A DNA stretch of 64,000 bases from Galaxea fascicularis (GCA_948470475.1 OX419336.1:32765915-32829914), one strand, 5' to 3'; counted from the stretch's first letter, positions 1 through 14,300 are shown. The notes: generated by a model from the sequence alone, not told the origin. Translations and numbers: made by a program.

Positions 1-27
1 GGCGTCTTCGAAATCGCCATTTCCGAC
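1..27 (-). CDS. Polybasic gene exon 10 (5' part only, runs off window)
   Basis: Acceptor TATTCTTTTACTTGCGTCCAG. The exon opens in phase 1 and encodes RKWRFRRR up to base 1. It continues beyond the window, so the gene's C-terminus is not visible. Confidence 0.5.
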
Positions 28-3000
28 CTGGACGCAAGTAAAAGAATAATAGAAACGTGGAACAATCAAAACAGACAAGAAGTTCACATACCGATTAGTA
101 GACTCAAAAGTTTCAAGAAAGTTTAATTACGCTTTGGAATTGAGGTCAAACCCGTGAAAGGCTTAGCACTGTTTTGCAACAAGAAATAACGATTTCGCTA
201 AGGTGTTTTCTAAAATTCGCACCTTCACCTTCATCCACCTCGTCTCTACCGCCACCTTAACTCCTCCCCTCCTTCCAACCCCCCACCCCCCTCCTTTCCC
301 CCTTCCCTCTCTCTTTCTCCTCTTTACGTTAAACAAGACCATAATGAAGAAGCCGAATATTGCGGGAAAGGATTCCGAAGTAGACAAGCAAAGACATGTC
401 GCTAAGATAGAAGAAATTTACTCACCTCTAAGTTTTCTCCTTCGCATGCGTCGGCCACGACGACTTGGTCTTCCTACGGGGGAAACCAGAAGACAGTAAA
501 TTAGTGGTTCTTATTCTTTACAGATTGCTTCGTTTTAATTCAATTTCAACAACAATAACATTATACGCGCTCAGCTATAAAACCTGAACCGACGAATACA
601 TACAGCTCAAACATCGCACACTGAAAAACTTCACTGCTCTCGACAGGTCACAAAAGAGCCGCTACCTAGAGCTCCCACCATCATTATGAATAAAACACGA
701 ATAGACGTTTGATCAGCTTATATCCATTACATTTTAGATGTGGTTTACAAAAGCAAAGATTTTGACAAAGCTTCCTGCGGAAATCATTCGCATCTCGACT
801 TCTCCGGTATACTCCATACAAAGTCCCAACATGCAGATTTCGAACCATTCTTTGCGATATCGATAAAAGACCGCGGCCAAATTTCCAACATGGCTGCAGT
901 CCTTCAGAGAGGGATTGGGGAGAGAGGTAAAGGGAACTCTCTTCCCTCTCTCCCCAGTCCCTCTCTTCCCCCCTCCCGTCCGACATCCCCTTTTTCACCC
1001 ATCCCTTCCCCCTCAATAATAATAAATAATAATAATAATAATAATACTTTATTTACCCTCGGATTTTAGAGTAACTTATGCAGCTAATATCTCCGAGCAT
1101 TTATCAAATAAACTTAACATGATAAGAATCCCAACCGGCGGGAGGCAAACCGGTTGGTTATTTTACAAGGATAACCGAGGAGTTGAACCAGGTACTTACC
1201 CAGAACAACTCCAGCTAGAGATTTGGGATTTGAACCCGGGTCACACGCATTGAAATCCAGCGCCCTAACCACTCGGCCACCCTGCCTCCACGGTATGCAT
1301 GGTATCAATCCCACTTTTGCGCTTTCTACGCAGGTTACTTATTAAGTGAAGAGGCCCAAATATCACTGAGTCATCAACGAGCGAAATGAAGTAGACTGCC
1401 ATCGGGAATTACCTAGATAGCCATGATCAACTTCTTACAGAGCAACTAATTCACAAGCAAGGCATGAACAAGAACTCTAAGCGGTAGGAATTAATCAAAG
1501 TACGCGACTATGCATACCTCATTTCTGTCTCACAATAAAACACTATAACAAAAGTCAGTCTACTTACGCTTGTACCCTCGACGCCACTTAAGCCATCTGC
1601 CTCGCCATCTCGGCTTGAACACATTACCCGCCCTTTTCACCGTAACAGAGCGACCTCTGTACTTCAAACGCCATAGAAAGCTGGATCTGATCTTCACCCA
1701 ACGCTTGCCCAAATTAATGAAATAGCGTTTTCCCTTCTTTTTGAGCCCACGCCATCGCCTTAAAAACAACATTCGCCATGTCTTGGGTGTTCGACGCAGG
1801 TGATACAACTTACGTCTGTATCGCAGATACCAACGAGTACCCTGACGGATGACTCTATGCCACTGTCTTAAGTACTTGACATACCACTTTCCACGACTTC
1901 GTCGTAGATAGCACCATCGGTTGAAGGCTTTGATTTGATAGCGTCCGGTGCGCCGAACACGATACCAGCGCTTCCGAAAATGCACGCGCCATCTTCGCTT
2001 CCATCTCCACACCTTACGGAAACGCCTTTTAAAGTACACCCTTCGACGCCGCAGTCCTATATAACACAGGAAGAATCGGACGTTTCTTTCAGTTATTGAA
2101 ATTACTCTTCTGTGAGAGAGTTTTTTTTTTTTTTAAACTACTGTAGTTTTGTCACTTGCTATGTAAATATGTCTTTTAGCGATTAGAGTAAATAAAGCAT
2201 TGTTGTCATTGTTGTTGTTGTTGTGAGATGGCAATAGACACTTAGCAACATTAATTCGTTTTTATTATATCTGTCAGCTAGTACGCGCGCTGTGATTGGC
2301 CAATTTTGCGGGCCGTACTTTACTGTACGGCCCGCTAAATTTGAAAGTTTTCTTTCTCGCGCGCCCGATTAACCTCAAAGATATAATAAATATCTTACTA
2401 ACCTCGTTTTCTCGGTCCGTACTGTAAGTTACGGATCCTCGTTTTTTCCCGTTGATTTACGGCCATAAGCGAACGGAAACTCGGTCCGTAACTTACAGTA
2501 CAGACCTCAAACTCGGTTAGTAAGAGGTATCTATTTAATTTATCGATTAACTTTTTTTCTTTGTTTAATTGAAATGAAAGTTGTAACACCGTAAAATTAA
2601 AAGGGGTTATGTTTCAGCTTTGTTTCATTGTTTTTTCGCCGGAAGGAGAGCATTTTTGTCTCTTGTAACGTAACCAGAATCAGAATGTGATACGAATTCT
2701 CTTAAAAGAGCATGGATGACATCGGCTTGAAAGTAAATTTTGCAAACAAACTCAAAAGGCACGTTTATGATAGGCCTTGGTATTGTTACATAGACGCCAG
2801 AGTACCACTGACCTTAAAATTTCTCTTCTCTTGAAACTGCTCAAATTGCAATAGGATCTCTCCGTTGGGTTACTTCGGTTTCAAATTTGTGATTTGCAAT
2901 GATTTTGATGCGCACTAGTGTCAGCGTTTCTAGTGTCATTATTCTTAAGGTTATTTGGGGGTTGGTTTGAGCCTGTTTATTGAATCGATGCATGGTGCAT

Positions 3001-6000
3001 CTAAAAAACTTTCAAAGGCCCCTCATTGGAAAATAAGGCCCAAATGAATTCCAAAAGGGCTAATGGAATCTGCAGTCTGCTCTTCTGATCCCCTCCCAAA
3101 ATCAAGTGTGTTCCTTGTTGTGTAGTTATTAACTTAGTCCACTTATATTTTTCGTTCTAACCAGTGTGAACTTATAATTTTTTGGATTTGAACTGCAGAA
3201 AGTTGCAAATCTGCCGAGACACGCACCCTATTTTACGTAAATCCACACAGAGCATTTTCTACATAACTAATGCTTGTGCGAGTTCTAATAAAAGTTGTTA
3301 CCTCGCAATCTTCGCAGTCTTCTTCTTCTTCGAGCTGTAATCAAAAGGGAATTCACAGCAGTCAGTTAACCGTTCCATAAAGCAGAGCGACATTTAAGTT
3401 GTCCTACACTTGTTTCCGGAATTTTCTAGAACTTTCACCCTAATGGTTGGTCACTTACAGGGAATTAGGGAATTATTAGGGAATTAGCATATGTCGCTAT
3501 GGCGGACGGCCACGTTTTTTTTAGCCGTCCAGCCTTGACGTTAAAATTACTAGCTATGACTGCAAATCTAACTTTACAGCAGGTAAAAAACCTTTTGTAC
3601 ATCACTACAACACGAGATATACAGCTAAGAAAAATCTTTATAAGCCGAGCGTACGAACTAACATAGGTAAACAATCAATCTCCTTTATGGCTACAAACAT
3701 TTGGAAAGACCTCCCAACTTATTTAAAAAACTTAAGTGTGTACACCTTTCCTAAAAAAATCAAACATTATCTACTCTCTGAACAACAAACTAAATAAACA
3801 TTCATATTACTGTTATAGCAACATACTTCATGTAAATTAGTTCTTCCTTCTTTGCATTTATTTATATTTATTTTTATTTTACTTCACATTTACTTGCCTG
3901 CTTCTCAGAACTTTAATTGCTCAGGGAGCTAACAAGAAAACCTAACTGGTTCACTTAGCTTCCTGGCTTGCACATCACTCTACTATATATAATTAAGTTT
4001 AAATTGTAAATTTAAGTGATTGTAATGGAAAAAATATGTACTCTGACTAAAGCATAATAAAGATTATTATTATTATTACAATCTTTGTATGTTACCTTTG
4101 ACGTCGTATCAAACAGACGCCAAATTAAGGGTGAACTACTTATACACGTTATTCCAAAATGGCTCCCATTCTAATGTTCTTTTGTTTTTATTCAAATTAG
4201 CCCTTGTTGCCTCGTTTAAGGTAAAATGTTCTTTTGAATTTTTACTCTTACGAACGAGGCAACAAGGGCTAATTTGAATAAAAACAAAAGAACATTAAAA
4301 TGGGAGCCATTTTGGAATCAGGTGTATAGAACCCTTTTTTCACTCAATAGGTTACTATAGAGACACTATAACCGGTTAAAAGAAATCCAATTTTGGTGAC
4401 CCCCAAAAACGTCCATCCCTTGTTGACCACTGAACAGATAGGGATTTTTTCTCTTTTCCTTTTTTTCTTTTCTTTTTTATTTTTGATACCACTATACAGG
4501 TAACAACTTAGAAACTTGGAAATAATGATCTTTTAAAGCACAAGAGCTGAAAAGTTCTGGAAACTGGTGTTAGCTACCTTTAAGGTTAATAATCATAGAA
4601 ACTGAGAAAAGATGGAGTTACGATATTCCGTCGCACTCATACTCGGGCGGGAAACATTTATTTCGAGTCCTCTCAACAGGGGTCGAATCCACGACCTTCC
4701 GATTTCTAGTTCGGATTCTCTACCACTGAGCCACAGGGACCTCGTGGGATTGAGGTCGTTTAAGTTTTTAACCTCCAGACCAGGAGTGATGAACATGTAA
4801 CTTCACCTCACAGTTCAATACATTTTAAAGCAAACAGGCGATAAGAATAGGCAAATCTAGTCGTTGGAGGGTGTTTTCTTAACATAGCATCAAATTCTCT
4901 AAATTAATTAACAAGGAAACGTATCGCAGAGTTAAGGCAGGATTGATCAGTAATAAGATCAAAGGGTGAAAAACTATAGGCTCATTTGACAAGTCTTACA
5001 TACGGCTGAGATCTGAATGTCGATAGACGGCACATTCGCACTGAGAATGAAATGACATGGTAAAGTTAACGCATGTTAAGTGGAGGAAAGACGCTGTAAT
5101 TAGTGTGTACTGTCCCAAATTACAGCTCTTCTTCCACATCGTTACTTACCCCTGATGGTGAGGCACACCCTCACTAAGTTCACGTGCTTTCGCCAGTCTG
5201 TTGAAAATGAAAAAGTAAAATGTATTAGAGCGGCTTTCAATCGATTGTGTTTGGTTTGGTTTTCCATTGCTTCACTCTGTGATTGGCCAGCAAAAACTCG
5301 CGCCACTTTTTCAACCAATGAGAAGCAAAACCAACACCAATCACAACCTGCGACTTCCCGCGCTTTGCGCCAGGTACATGTAATGGCTTCGTACTCTGAT
5401 TGGCTCATTGCGCTATTTGCTTTTGTTGTAATTGGTCATATTAATTACTTCGATTTTGGTTTGCGGCACTCAATTGAAAGCCGCTCTTCCTAAACAGGGC
5501 TATCTTTACCGGGAGTCAGTATACTCTTCTCTCTCTCTCTCTCTCGCTCTTTTATTTTTGTTTTTGTTGTTTTTATTTTTTTGCAGTAAAATGATCTAAC
5601 TAATGCGAGTACAAATAAGTCAGTGTTGGCTTGTTTTGTTTAAAAAAAATCCTAGTAGATATCACTTTCGATAAATCTGTATTGCTGAGAGGCTCACAGA
5701 ATGCCGACGTGAAAAATAGTGTACCATGATGATATCATACATCATTAAGAAGCTGCTCAAGATGAACTGACTTGAACTTACTTTTACCAAAGCAAATGCT
5801 GCCCGAGCGAGGCTTGCGACCAAAACCTGAAAGAAAGAGTGGAAACAGTTAGAATAAGGAAACGTTAAAGCAGAGTTGAAGACCGATTCGACAACACCAA
5901 TGAATTGCGTGGCTTTCTGAGGCCCAGCTAGAATGGAGACAGGAAAAAACAGTAAGGCGAGAACACTTTAACGAGAACACATGTTTGTCATTTTATCACG

Positions 6001-9000
6001 AAACGGCTGACCTTCGGTGACACGAATTTGAACACAGTGAATGTTTCCGGTATTCGTCAACCTTCTCAAAATTGTTACGGAAATTCCTCCACAAGTGAAA
6101 CGACTTCAAACAAGCCGCTGAACCACGTCCTAAAGCCACGCTTTATTGTCGTAACAACAGTCCCAAATAGTCACGAAGGACTTGCGAAAGGTTGATCGGA
6201 AAACTCGATACGTCAAGGCGTGTGAAAAACGCGAAAATGTACCTTGAGATTCTTTTAAACTTGCCACGTGTTCAAAACTCGTCGATTTATTGCAAATTGT
6301 AGCTTCTGATTCCTCAAAACTTGCTGCGTGCTCAAAACTCGTCGTCGACTGATTGCAAAATGTGCCTTGTGATTCGTCAAAACTTATCACGTGTTCAAAG
6401 CTCGTCGTCGAATGATTGCAAAATGTAGCTTCTGATTCAAAACTCGTCGCCGATTGATTGATAGACTTTAAAACACTCTCCTTTCCTATTTTACTTTTCG
6501 AATCGTCGCAAACAAGATATGAAAATGCATGGTTAACTGGCAAACCTCATTAATCACTTTTAGGATAAGACTCCATTAAATTTTGCTAAGGAGAGTCAGC
6601 GCCAGGTAAATTAAATCAAGATGATGAAAAACACTGGCCTTTGCTACTCTCGCGAAATTAAAATGTGAAATTCTTAACTTTCTTGAATGTTACATATTAG
6701 GGAATTTATTTAACTTTGGATAGCGTTTTTTTTCCTCAAGTAAACCTTGTTTTTTTTTCTGTTTAACCCACCCCCAAAACTGCAGATTATTATAGTCAAT
6801 AGCCCATGAGGCGAAGCCGAATGGGCCATTGACCCGTGGCCCTTGAGGGCGATGGGTCTAATATTATTGTTTTAGTTTCACCTAACTAGCCGGACAGAAA
6901 AGGTAATAATAAAGTTAGCAAATGCAAGTTGAAGAAATATTTATTTGGGAATAAAACGAAAGAAAGCGTCACGCTTGATTGCTACTCGAGGACTATTACT
7001 AACAGTCCTTTAGTAGCGTATCAAAACGCAGGATTTGCATTAGTCCACTAGTGGGGTGATACTAATAAGTGAACCAACAAATTCTATGGCAGGACCACCT
7101 CGCATCTAAAGGTTGTAGCAACAAAAGCCTTACCGGAGATGTGAAGATTTCCGTAGCGAGTTGTGATTCTAAATCGCTTGCTTGGTGCTAGTAAAAAAAT
7201 GACAAGATACATGTTACTGTAAACATCTCCATGTTCAAACCATAAGAACAATCGAAAGTTACAAGCAGGCCAATTAGAAGAATAGCGTCATATCTTGGTA
7301 AATACAAAACGAATTCTAAAGCGAACAAGTTAGTTTGGGACTGACATTTGTCTTCACTGAACTACAACGTTTCTCACAAAAACAACAAAACTGTATATTG
7401 CGATGGCCACAAAATTCGTTGCTCGGTATAACCAGCCGATCATCTTATCTCCCGGCTGCTAAGAGCGCTTCTGGAAGCTGGAAATCACAAGCCGGCTATA
7501 CTTGCAGGCTAGGTCTTTGATTCGCCCCTTATTAGTCGGGCGACCGACTAGAGGTTTACCCTTGTTTTTCATAGCAAAACTAACTTCCGGCGTTTCTGCG
7601 CGAGCGCAAACTAAAAATAGCATATTCAAAAGGCCGACACGTAGTAAAGGCTTAACCTTCTTTCTGTGATGTCGAAAGGAAAGGATACGTCCAATGTGTT
7701 TGCAAATGATGTGATATTTTCTACGTTCGTGAAAAATACAGAGCCACTCCCGTTCGTGGTGGATCGTATGTTTCGGAACGGGTCGTTCCGCGAAGTGAAA
7801 ATAGCAAAGGAATCAGATAATTTAGGGAAGGTCTTACTAGAATTAAACCAGAAATCAAATGAGTTGTAAGTGAACAGAGTGAACAGAAAATGCAGACAGA
7901 CTGTTACTACAGACTACAACAGAACATCTACGAAATGAAGATACACGTAATCGCCATATTTATGTCATCTCTATCATGTTCATCACATTTATTATGGTTT
8001 TTCTCAAAAATTGTTCGTTGTCAGCTGCGATTTTTCTATTTGTGCCATAAGTTTTGTTCGGAGCTCTCAATTGCTCAGACTCCGAGGAATGCCTCGCAAT
8101 AAAAGGAGTTTTTAAGGAGTTGTTTTCGGATTTGTTTTGCTAACGTATGCGATTTTAGATTTAATAACGGGAATAGTGACAACATGCTTTATGCAACGAG
8201 TGATCTGTTATAGATTTATACTTGATTTAACTCCTTTCACTTTCATCTATCGGTCACTAGTTGTTTCAGCACGATTACAGTTTCACGATGTTTCTTTGAA
8301 ACATACGTCTATTAGCATTCACCTTATTCTTACAAATAAATCTTAATAAGGTATTACACATACTATTTTTAGAACCGCTTTGCTGCACTAATGGTGGACA
8401 CTCCTAGCCGAACGTCTACAGCCCGACTTGCGATCTTAGATGGTCTTGTTCGCTAATATCTATACATCCATCAGCATTGAGCTGGGGTTTGCTGGCTTGC
8501 AATGATTATTTCCAGATGTAAGTTCTGAAGGGCCGATCTTCGAATGTTTAACTAGTTACTTATTTTCCTCCGCCATCATCACAATCATCATCATCATCAT
8601 CATTCGAAACAATATTTTTATCCTGAGCAAGATTTTAGCACAAAATAGTCTACATATTTCATAAAATATAAAGATTCTACAACATTTTTTTGCAGTTGTG
8701 AAAGATTCTTTAACAGAAGCGAAACGAGAGCCTTGTTCGCTTAGATGGTAAAGCAGGCTGACTGCACCGGGATCTCAGAGGACATGGATTACGGCGACTC
8801 CCATTTACAACTATTACAATCTCTCACATCTCAGTCTTTCGCCCATGTTCAATAAATCAACATTTTTAATTAAGAAAGTTCGCTCAAGAACATTAATTGC
8901 ACACGTAAATCTCCCAGATCCTAGGCAGTGAATCAGATCCAGCCTTGCATGTTACATTTGTAGGCAAAGATCAGGAGAGCATTGCTCGAAATACCTGCAT

Positions 9001-11316
9001 CATCACTAGTAGCATTAGTCACTGCGTCAATGTCCTTTTTCACTGCATCTAGACACATCAATACAAAAGAAATCAGTTCCCATATTCGCTATACATTCTG
9101 CTTCCCTTTACCACATAAAGTAGATTTTGAAATAATCATTTCTACTGGTCTCAGAAGGCAGCATGGTCCAGTGGTTGGGGCACTGGACTTGTAATCCGGA
9201 GGTTCCGGGTTCAAGTCCCCACTCTAACCACTGAACTTGCTAGTGTTGTTTTACTGAAGTCCCACGTTCAACTCCTCGGCTTCGCTTGTAAAGAAAAGGG
9301 GTAGTTTCAAAAACTGTGGTGCTGCGTCGGTGGGGAAGTAGTACCCAAAAATTTGGTTTTATCAACGGAGTTGATAATGTACAGGGATACAGGGATCCTT
9401 AAAGCTGACGTTTCGAGCGTGAATCAAATAGTTATCGGTTGTGTGTAGTTTATATAGTGGAGGAGGAGCTACGCTATTGGTGGTAACATGGCAATGTGAA
9501 AAAGAGGAATACGTTTCTTAAACGGAAAGCGTTGTTAATACAGAGCAGATAAAGGGTGCCGATTTGGAAGATGAATTTTTCTTCTAGATTCTTGTGGCTT
9601 TCCGTCGTACCTTGATGTAGGGAAAGGCCGCAGATAGCCATGTGTTATTTGGAGTGGTTATGGAGATTAAAATGACGAGCGACTGGCTTAGATGCATCCT
9701 TGTCGTTCTTCTCAACATCGCGAAGGTGCTCGCGGAATCGGTCGGAATCTGTCGCCTAGTCGTCTTCCTGTCTCGCCAATGTATAGCTCTCAGCATAACG
9801 TACAAGTTATGCAATAAATGACATTTGCGGAGGTCATGTGAAACGATCGGTGATCTTAACAGATCGCTTAGGTCCCGATATTTTGCTAGTCTTAAGAATA
9901 AAAGGACAAGTTTTGCATCGTGAGCCCTGTACGGTGAACGTAAAGTGCTCCCCATCCCGTAAATTCTTCACCCCTAGTACGTCAGTCACTTATAATTATA
10001 GTCCATCAAATATTTTCTCTCGCACGCGATTGGTCCAAACACATCTCGTGGCTTTCTCGTGCTAAAACCGGGGAATATCTGGTGATATTCCCCAAATGCG
10101 TGTGAATCCCTGTACGGTGGTCAGTTTACATTATCAACTCCGTTGACAATACAAATTTTTTGTGTACGCTTGTAAATAACCAACGATTAAGCAGGATAAT
10201 GTTTCTACCCGACATATGGAGTCTAATGTCTTTATTATCCTTCAAATATTTTTGGCATATGCTAAAACCCAGACGATAGACGATAGACGACATCTTCTCC
10301 CTCTGGGATATCAGCAGAGAGGAGCTGAAACTGTTCATTGAACAAGCCAACAATCACCACCCTACCATAAAATTCACGGCTGAAATTTCAGAAACAGAAA
10401 CTACATTCCTGACTACTGTAGTCTATAAAGGCAACAGATTCGCTACTGAATCAGTGCTCGATATACGCACTCACTACAAAGCTAAAGAGACATTCCAGTA
10501 CACACATTTCTCCTCATGTCACCCACCAGGAGTAAATCAAAGGAGAGGCCCTCAAGCTTCTCCGTACAAACTCTACAAAAGCAACATTCGAAGTAAAAAT
10601 CAAACATTTCGAATCACGACTTATTGAGAGTGGCTACCCAAAAAATCTAGTGCAGAGAGGTCTCTCAGGAGTGATCTTTGAGAATAGAAAACAGGCCCTC
10701 CAACAAAAACCTCACAAAACAAAAGAATCTGGCCTTTTGTCACGCAATATCACCCATCAGTTACTAACTTGAAACAAATACTAATGGAAAACTGGCATTT
10801 AATAGAACGACAACCATTGCTCAGAGAAATTTACAAAGAACCTCCTCTAATTTCATACAAAAGAGGCAGGTCTCTCAAAGACATACTCGTGAGAGCAAAA
10901 CTCTAACGTCGGCTAAAACACGCACATGAGAGTCGCGCAGGACTGTCACCATTTATAAAATCTTTTTTCGGTTTTGATAAATTTGACCTCTCGTCTATCG
11001 TCTATCGTCTGGGTTTTAGCATATGCCAATATTTTTCGCAACACGCATTTGGGGAATATTTAACAATTAGACCCGTGGCCCGCTAGGGCTGCGGGTCAAT
11101 AGCCCATGAGGCGAAGCCGAATCGGCTATTGACAAGTGGCCCTTGAGGGCGAAGGGTATAATTGTTTTAGTATCACCAAACTAGTCGGACAGAAAAGGTA
11201 ATAATAAAGTTAGCAAATGCAAGTTGACGAAATATTTATTTGGGAATAAAACGAAAGAAAGTGTAACGCTCGATTGCTACTCGAGGACTATTACTGATAG
11301 TCCTCCAGTAGCGTAC

Positions 11317-11350
<34 letters not shown>

Positions 11351-14300
11351 GTTTGGTGATACTAATTTAGCCGGGGCATATTCCAGCCACGTGGTGTGTT
11401 AAGACCAATCGCGTGCGAGCGAAAATATTTGATGGATTATAATTATAACTGACTGGGGAAAAGCGAAGAATGAACGGGATGGGAAACACTTCTTGTTCAC
11501 CTCCAGATGGCTTCACTGGTGCTGCCGAGGCTGGTCACAGTGCGATCAATACAATATTTTTCAAAGGCTACTACTTTTCATGAATCCCAACACTGAGGCC
11601 ACATTAAGGGGCGGGGGGGGGGGTCTGAGAATCCCGTATCCCGTTCATTCCTGCGGTTTGTACCCCTTCAATGCCAGTTCAATATCCCGAAATCTCTTTT
11701 TTAAATACCCCGTATCCCGTTAATTTTTACTTATATATCACGTATCCCAATAACCCGTATACCTGGTACCTGAACACTGTGCAAATACATCCTTAAGAGC
11801 CTACCTAAAACGAGACTAAAAGATGCCAAAGACAACTTACTTTTCCTTTCATCTGGTGATTTGGGGGTATTTGGTCCATGTCCTTTGATTCCATTTTCCG
11901 CTAAAGTCCTTTTAACACGAACTGTGTGTTGACTGGTTAAATCATCTTCCCCATCAGAAGAATATGATGAACGAATGTCGCTCGTAACAATAGCTACTCC
12001 ATATCTGAAACGTAAAAGAGTTGTTTCTTTGTAATCTTAAACACAAATGTAACAGGGTATACAACGTTAACTGCCATCTTCAAACACAAACACAAGTGGC
12101 TCTCAAAAACTGGTCTGAGCACCACAGAGTTGAATGAAAGCGTAGTATGAGCCCGTAGTATGAGCATAGTATGCGCTGGAAAATAAATTTTCAAAGAGTG
12201 AGAATGTGTAAGGTCAAATTCGCGAACAAAAAATACGAATAAGTATTACGTGAATAAGCATTGCAGGCTTTCTAAACCAAACTTCAATAGTTAAAGGGGG
12301 GGGGGGGGGGGAATTGGGATTTTCGGTTTTGGCTGTTTTTTTAGATCGGGTTTTCGGTTTTTGTACCGAAAAACTTCGGTTTTTCTGTTTTGGTGTTCAT
12401 TGCGGTTTGCGGATCGTTTTTTAGCAACTGGTTTTCGGTTTTCGTAAAAAATACTAGTGGTTCTTGGTATCCGATGTGGTTTGTGGTTTTTCCTACTTTG
12501 TCCTATTTGATGTTTTCGGTTTTGGTCGAGTTTTTTTTTTGTTGTTGTTGCGGTTTTGCAGTTCTGGGTGATTTTTTCTTCGGTTTTGCGGTTTCTAATA
12601 TATCCCAATGTCCCCTCTTAAAGAAACATTTTGTAATGCAAAGAGCCGGCTATGGTTTCCCATCAAGTCAATAATAAGCAAGAAAACCATCTTGACAGCA
12701 AAAATTGCTAAAGCCTTTTACGGAGATCGAAACAACTCTCGTTTCACCTTACAACCACATATCCAAATTAGTTGATCTCTGCAAAACTTACCTGCGTCGC
12801 CGCAACACAACTACGAATTAACACAGTAGTTCTTACAGCTAAAAATCCTATTCAAATTAACAACAAATTTGGTTTCACGAGCAAAAGACTTTTGATCTTC
12901 TTGAGAGCGTGCAACTCACAATTGTTTTTGTACATGCTTTGCCTTTGTACAAAAAGATCAATATATTAACATATTTTTCTAATTCAGCCCAAATTATCAA
13001 TCAAACAATTCTTAAAAAGCAATTAAAATTTAAAAATCTCTTTATTTTCTGTGGCATCTTTCGTGGTCTTTTAAAAAAATCCATGTAAGTGGCGGTTCGC
13101 CTTGAGCGGAAACTAGGTTGTTTTTCGGGGACATCAAAACGCCAAAAGGTCTTTCGTCGCTTTAAACGCCTTCATACCCTCTTTCTTTATCGTCGACTAT
13201 TTTTTTAGGGTTATATCTTGAAACGGCAAAAATCAGCGAAAAAGTAAGACGGCTCTCGTCCTCGATTCACATTGTATGCCAAGCGTTATGCAGTAGTCAG
13301 CCGATGTCCAAAAACAATAAAGAGAAAGCGAAGGATTGAAATCATCCCTCACACATGGCATAGCCATTTTCCGAGTGTCGACAGTAATTCGCCGCTTTGG
13401 TTATGCTTTATTTCGCTCTGTGATTGGTTGAAACCAAAACCAATCGCGAGTTGCACGCGCGTATTTTCCCGCGCTTGACGCCGGTAGCATAATTACTTCA
13501 ATTTCTGATTGATTCCGATTGGTTCACTCAATTGATAAGCAGAAAAAAACCTTTTAACCCTAACTGATATTCTCCTCATTGTCCTCAATCAAAATATCTA
13601 TTTCTTTTAGCCCTAGTTCTAAGAATTTGATCCTCGTCATTTTCTTTATTTGCATGTGTTATATGATTATACAAATATTTTCAGGAGAAATAAGACCTTG
13701 GTCACCATCGAGACTTTAGCGTCACAAACAAGGAAAGAAAAGCGATCGCATCAATGGAATGCATCGAAGACCGTCTTAAAAATCTTACAGCTTGAATGTA
13801 TGTGCCACAAGTATGTTTGTTTATATTTTTAGCATGGGACCAGTTGGTGTTGATATCGTACAATGATTTCAACCAGCACTTTGTTGATAATCTACTCCCA
13901 CAGATCAACGCAACGATTCCGTCCGAAAACTTAGTTTTATCAATGTAGAGTCTTATTGCCACGCCCGAGATAGTAGTTTTCCCTATTGGCGCAAAGCTTC
14001 ACAGGTGAATAATTTTCTATTTCGGTGTCTTTATACTTGTGATCTTCAGGTCACAGTAAATTGTTATATTAATAATGCCACGTTCTAACCGTGTAATAAC
14101 TGAGCGTTAGGATGCACGACCTCGGCCAATCATACTTTAGCATGTGTTAAAAACATATCACACAGCAGTAAGAAAAGGATGACGCCTAATGGCTTTTCAT
14201 ACATATGAAAAAGAGAAACATATACGGATTACTTAAACGGTGATTGTGATTTCTGTGTATAGTCAAAGCTCGTTGACGTACAATTTCAATAGTGATTATT

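Noticed and set aside
1..126. Plus-strand open frame of 41 codons from base 1 to a TAA at 124-126, looking like a gene end
   Set aside because: The minus strand there carries a good acceptor at 28-30 and an exon that continues the polybasic gene in phase and composition. The plus frame has no motif or polyadenylation support.
1200..1290. Functional tRNA gene (also at 4680-4740, 9150-9225, 33700-33765, 39660-39720, 46065-46130)
   Set aside because: A and B boxes are present, but the acceptor stems do not pair properly and each continues into a shared non-tRNA body and tail. They are SINE heads.
5155..5493. 112-codon plus-strand open frame
   Set aside because: It mostly covers a MITE (5227-5487) and is antisense to a spliced exon; no protein motif.
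12291..12608. Basic minus-strand frame of 105 codons
   Set aside because: Arises from the degenerate CGGTTTT tract; low complexity and no splice or start context.
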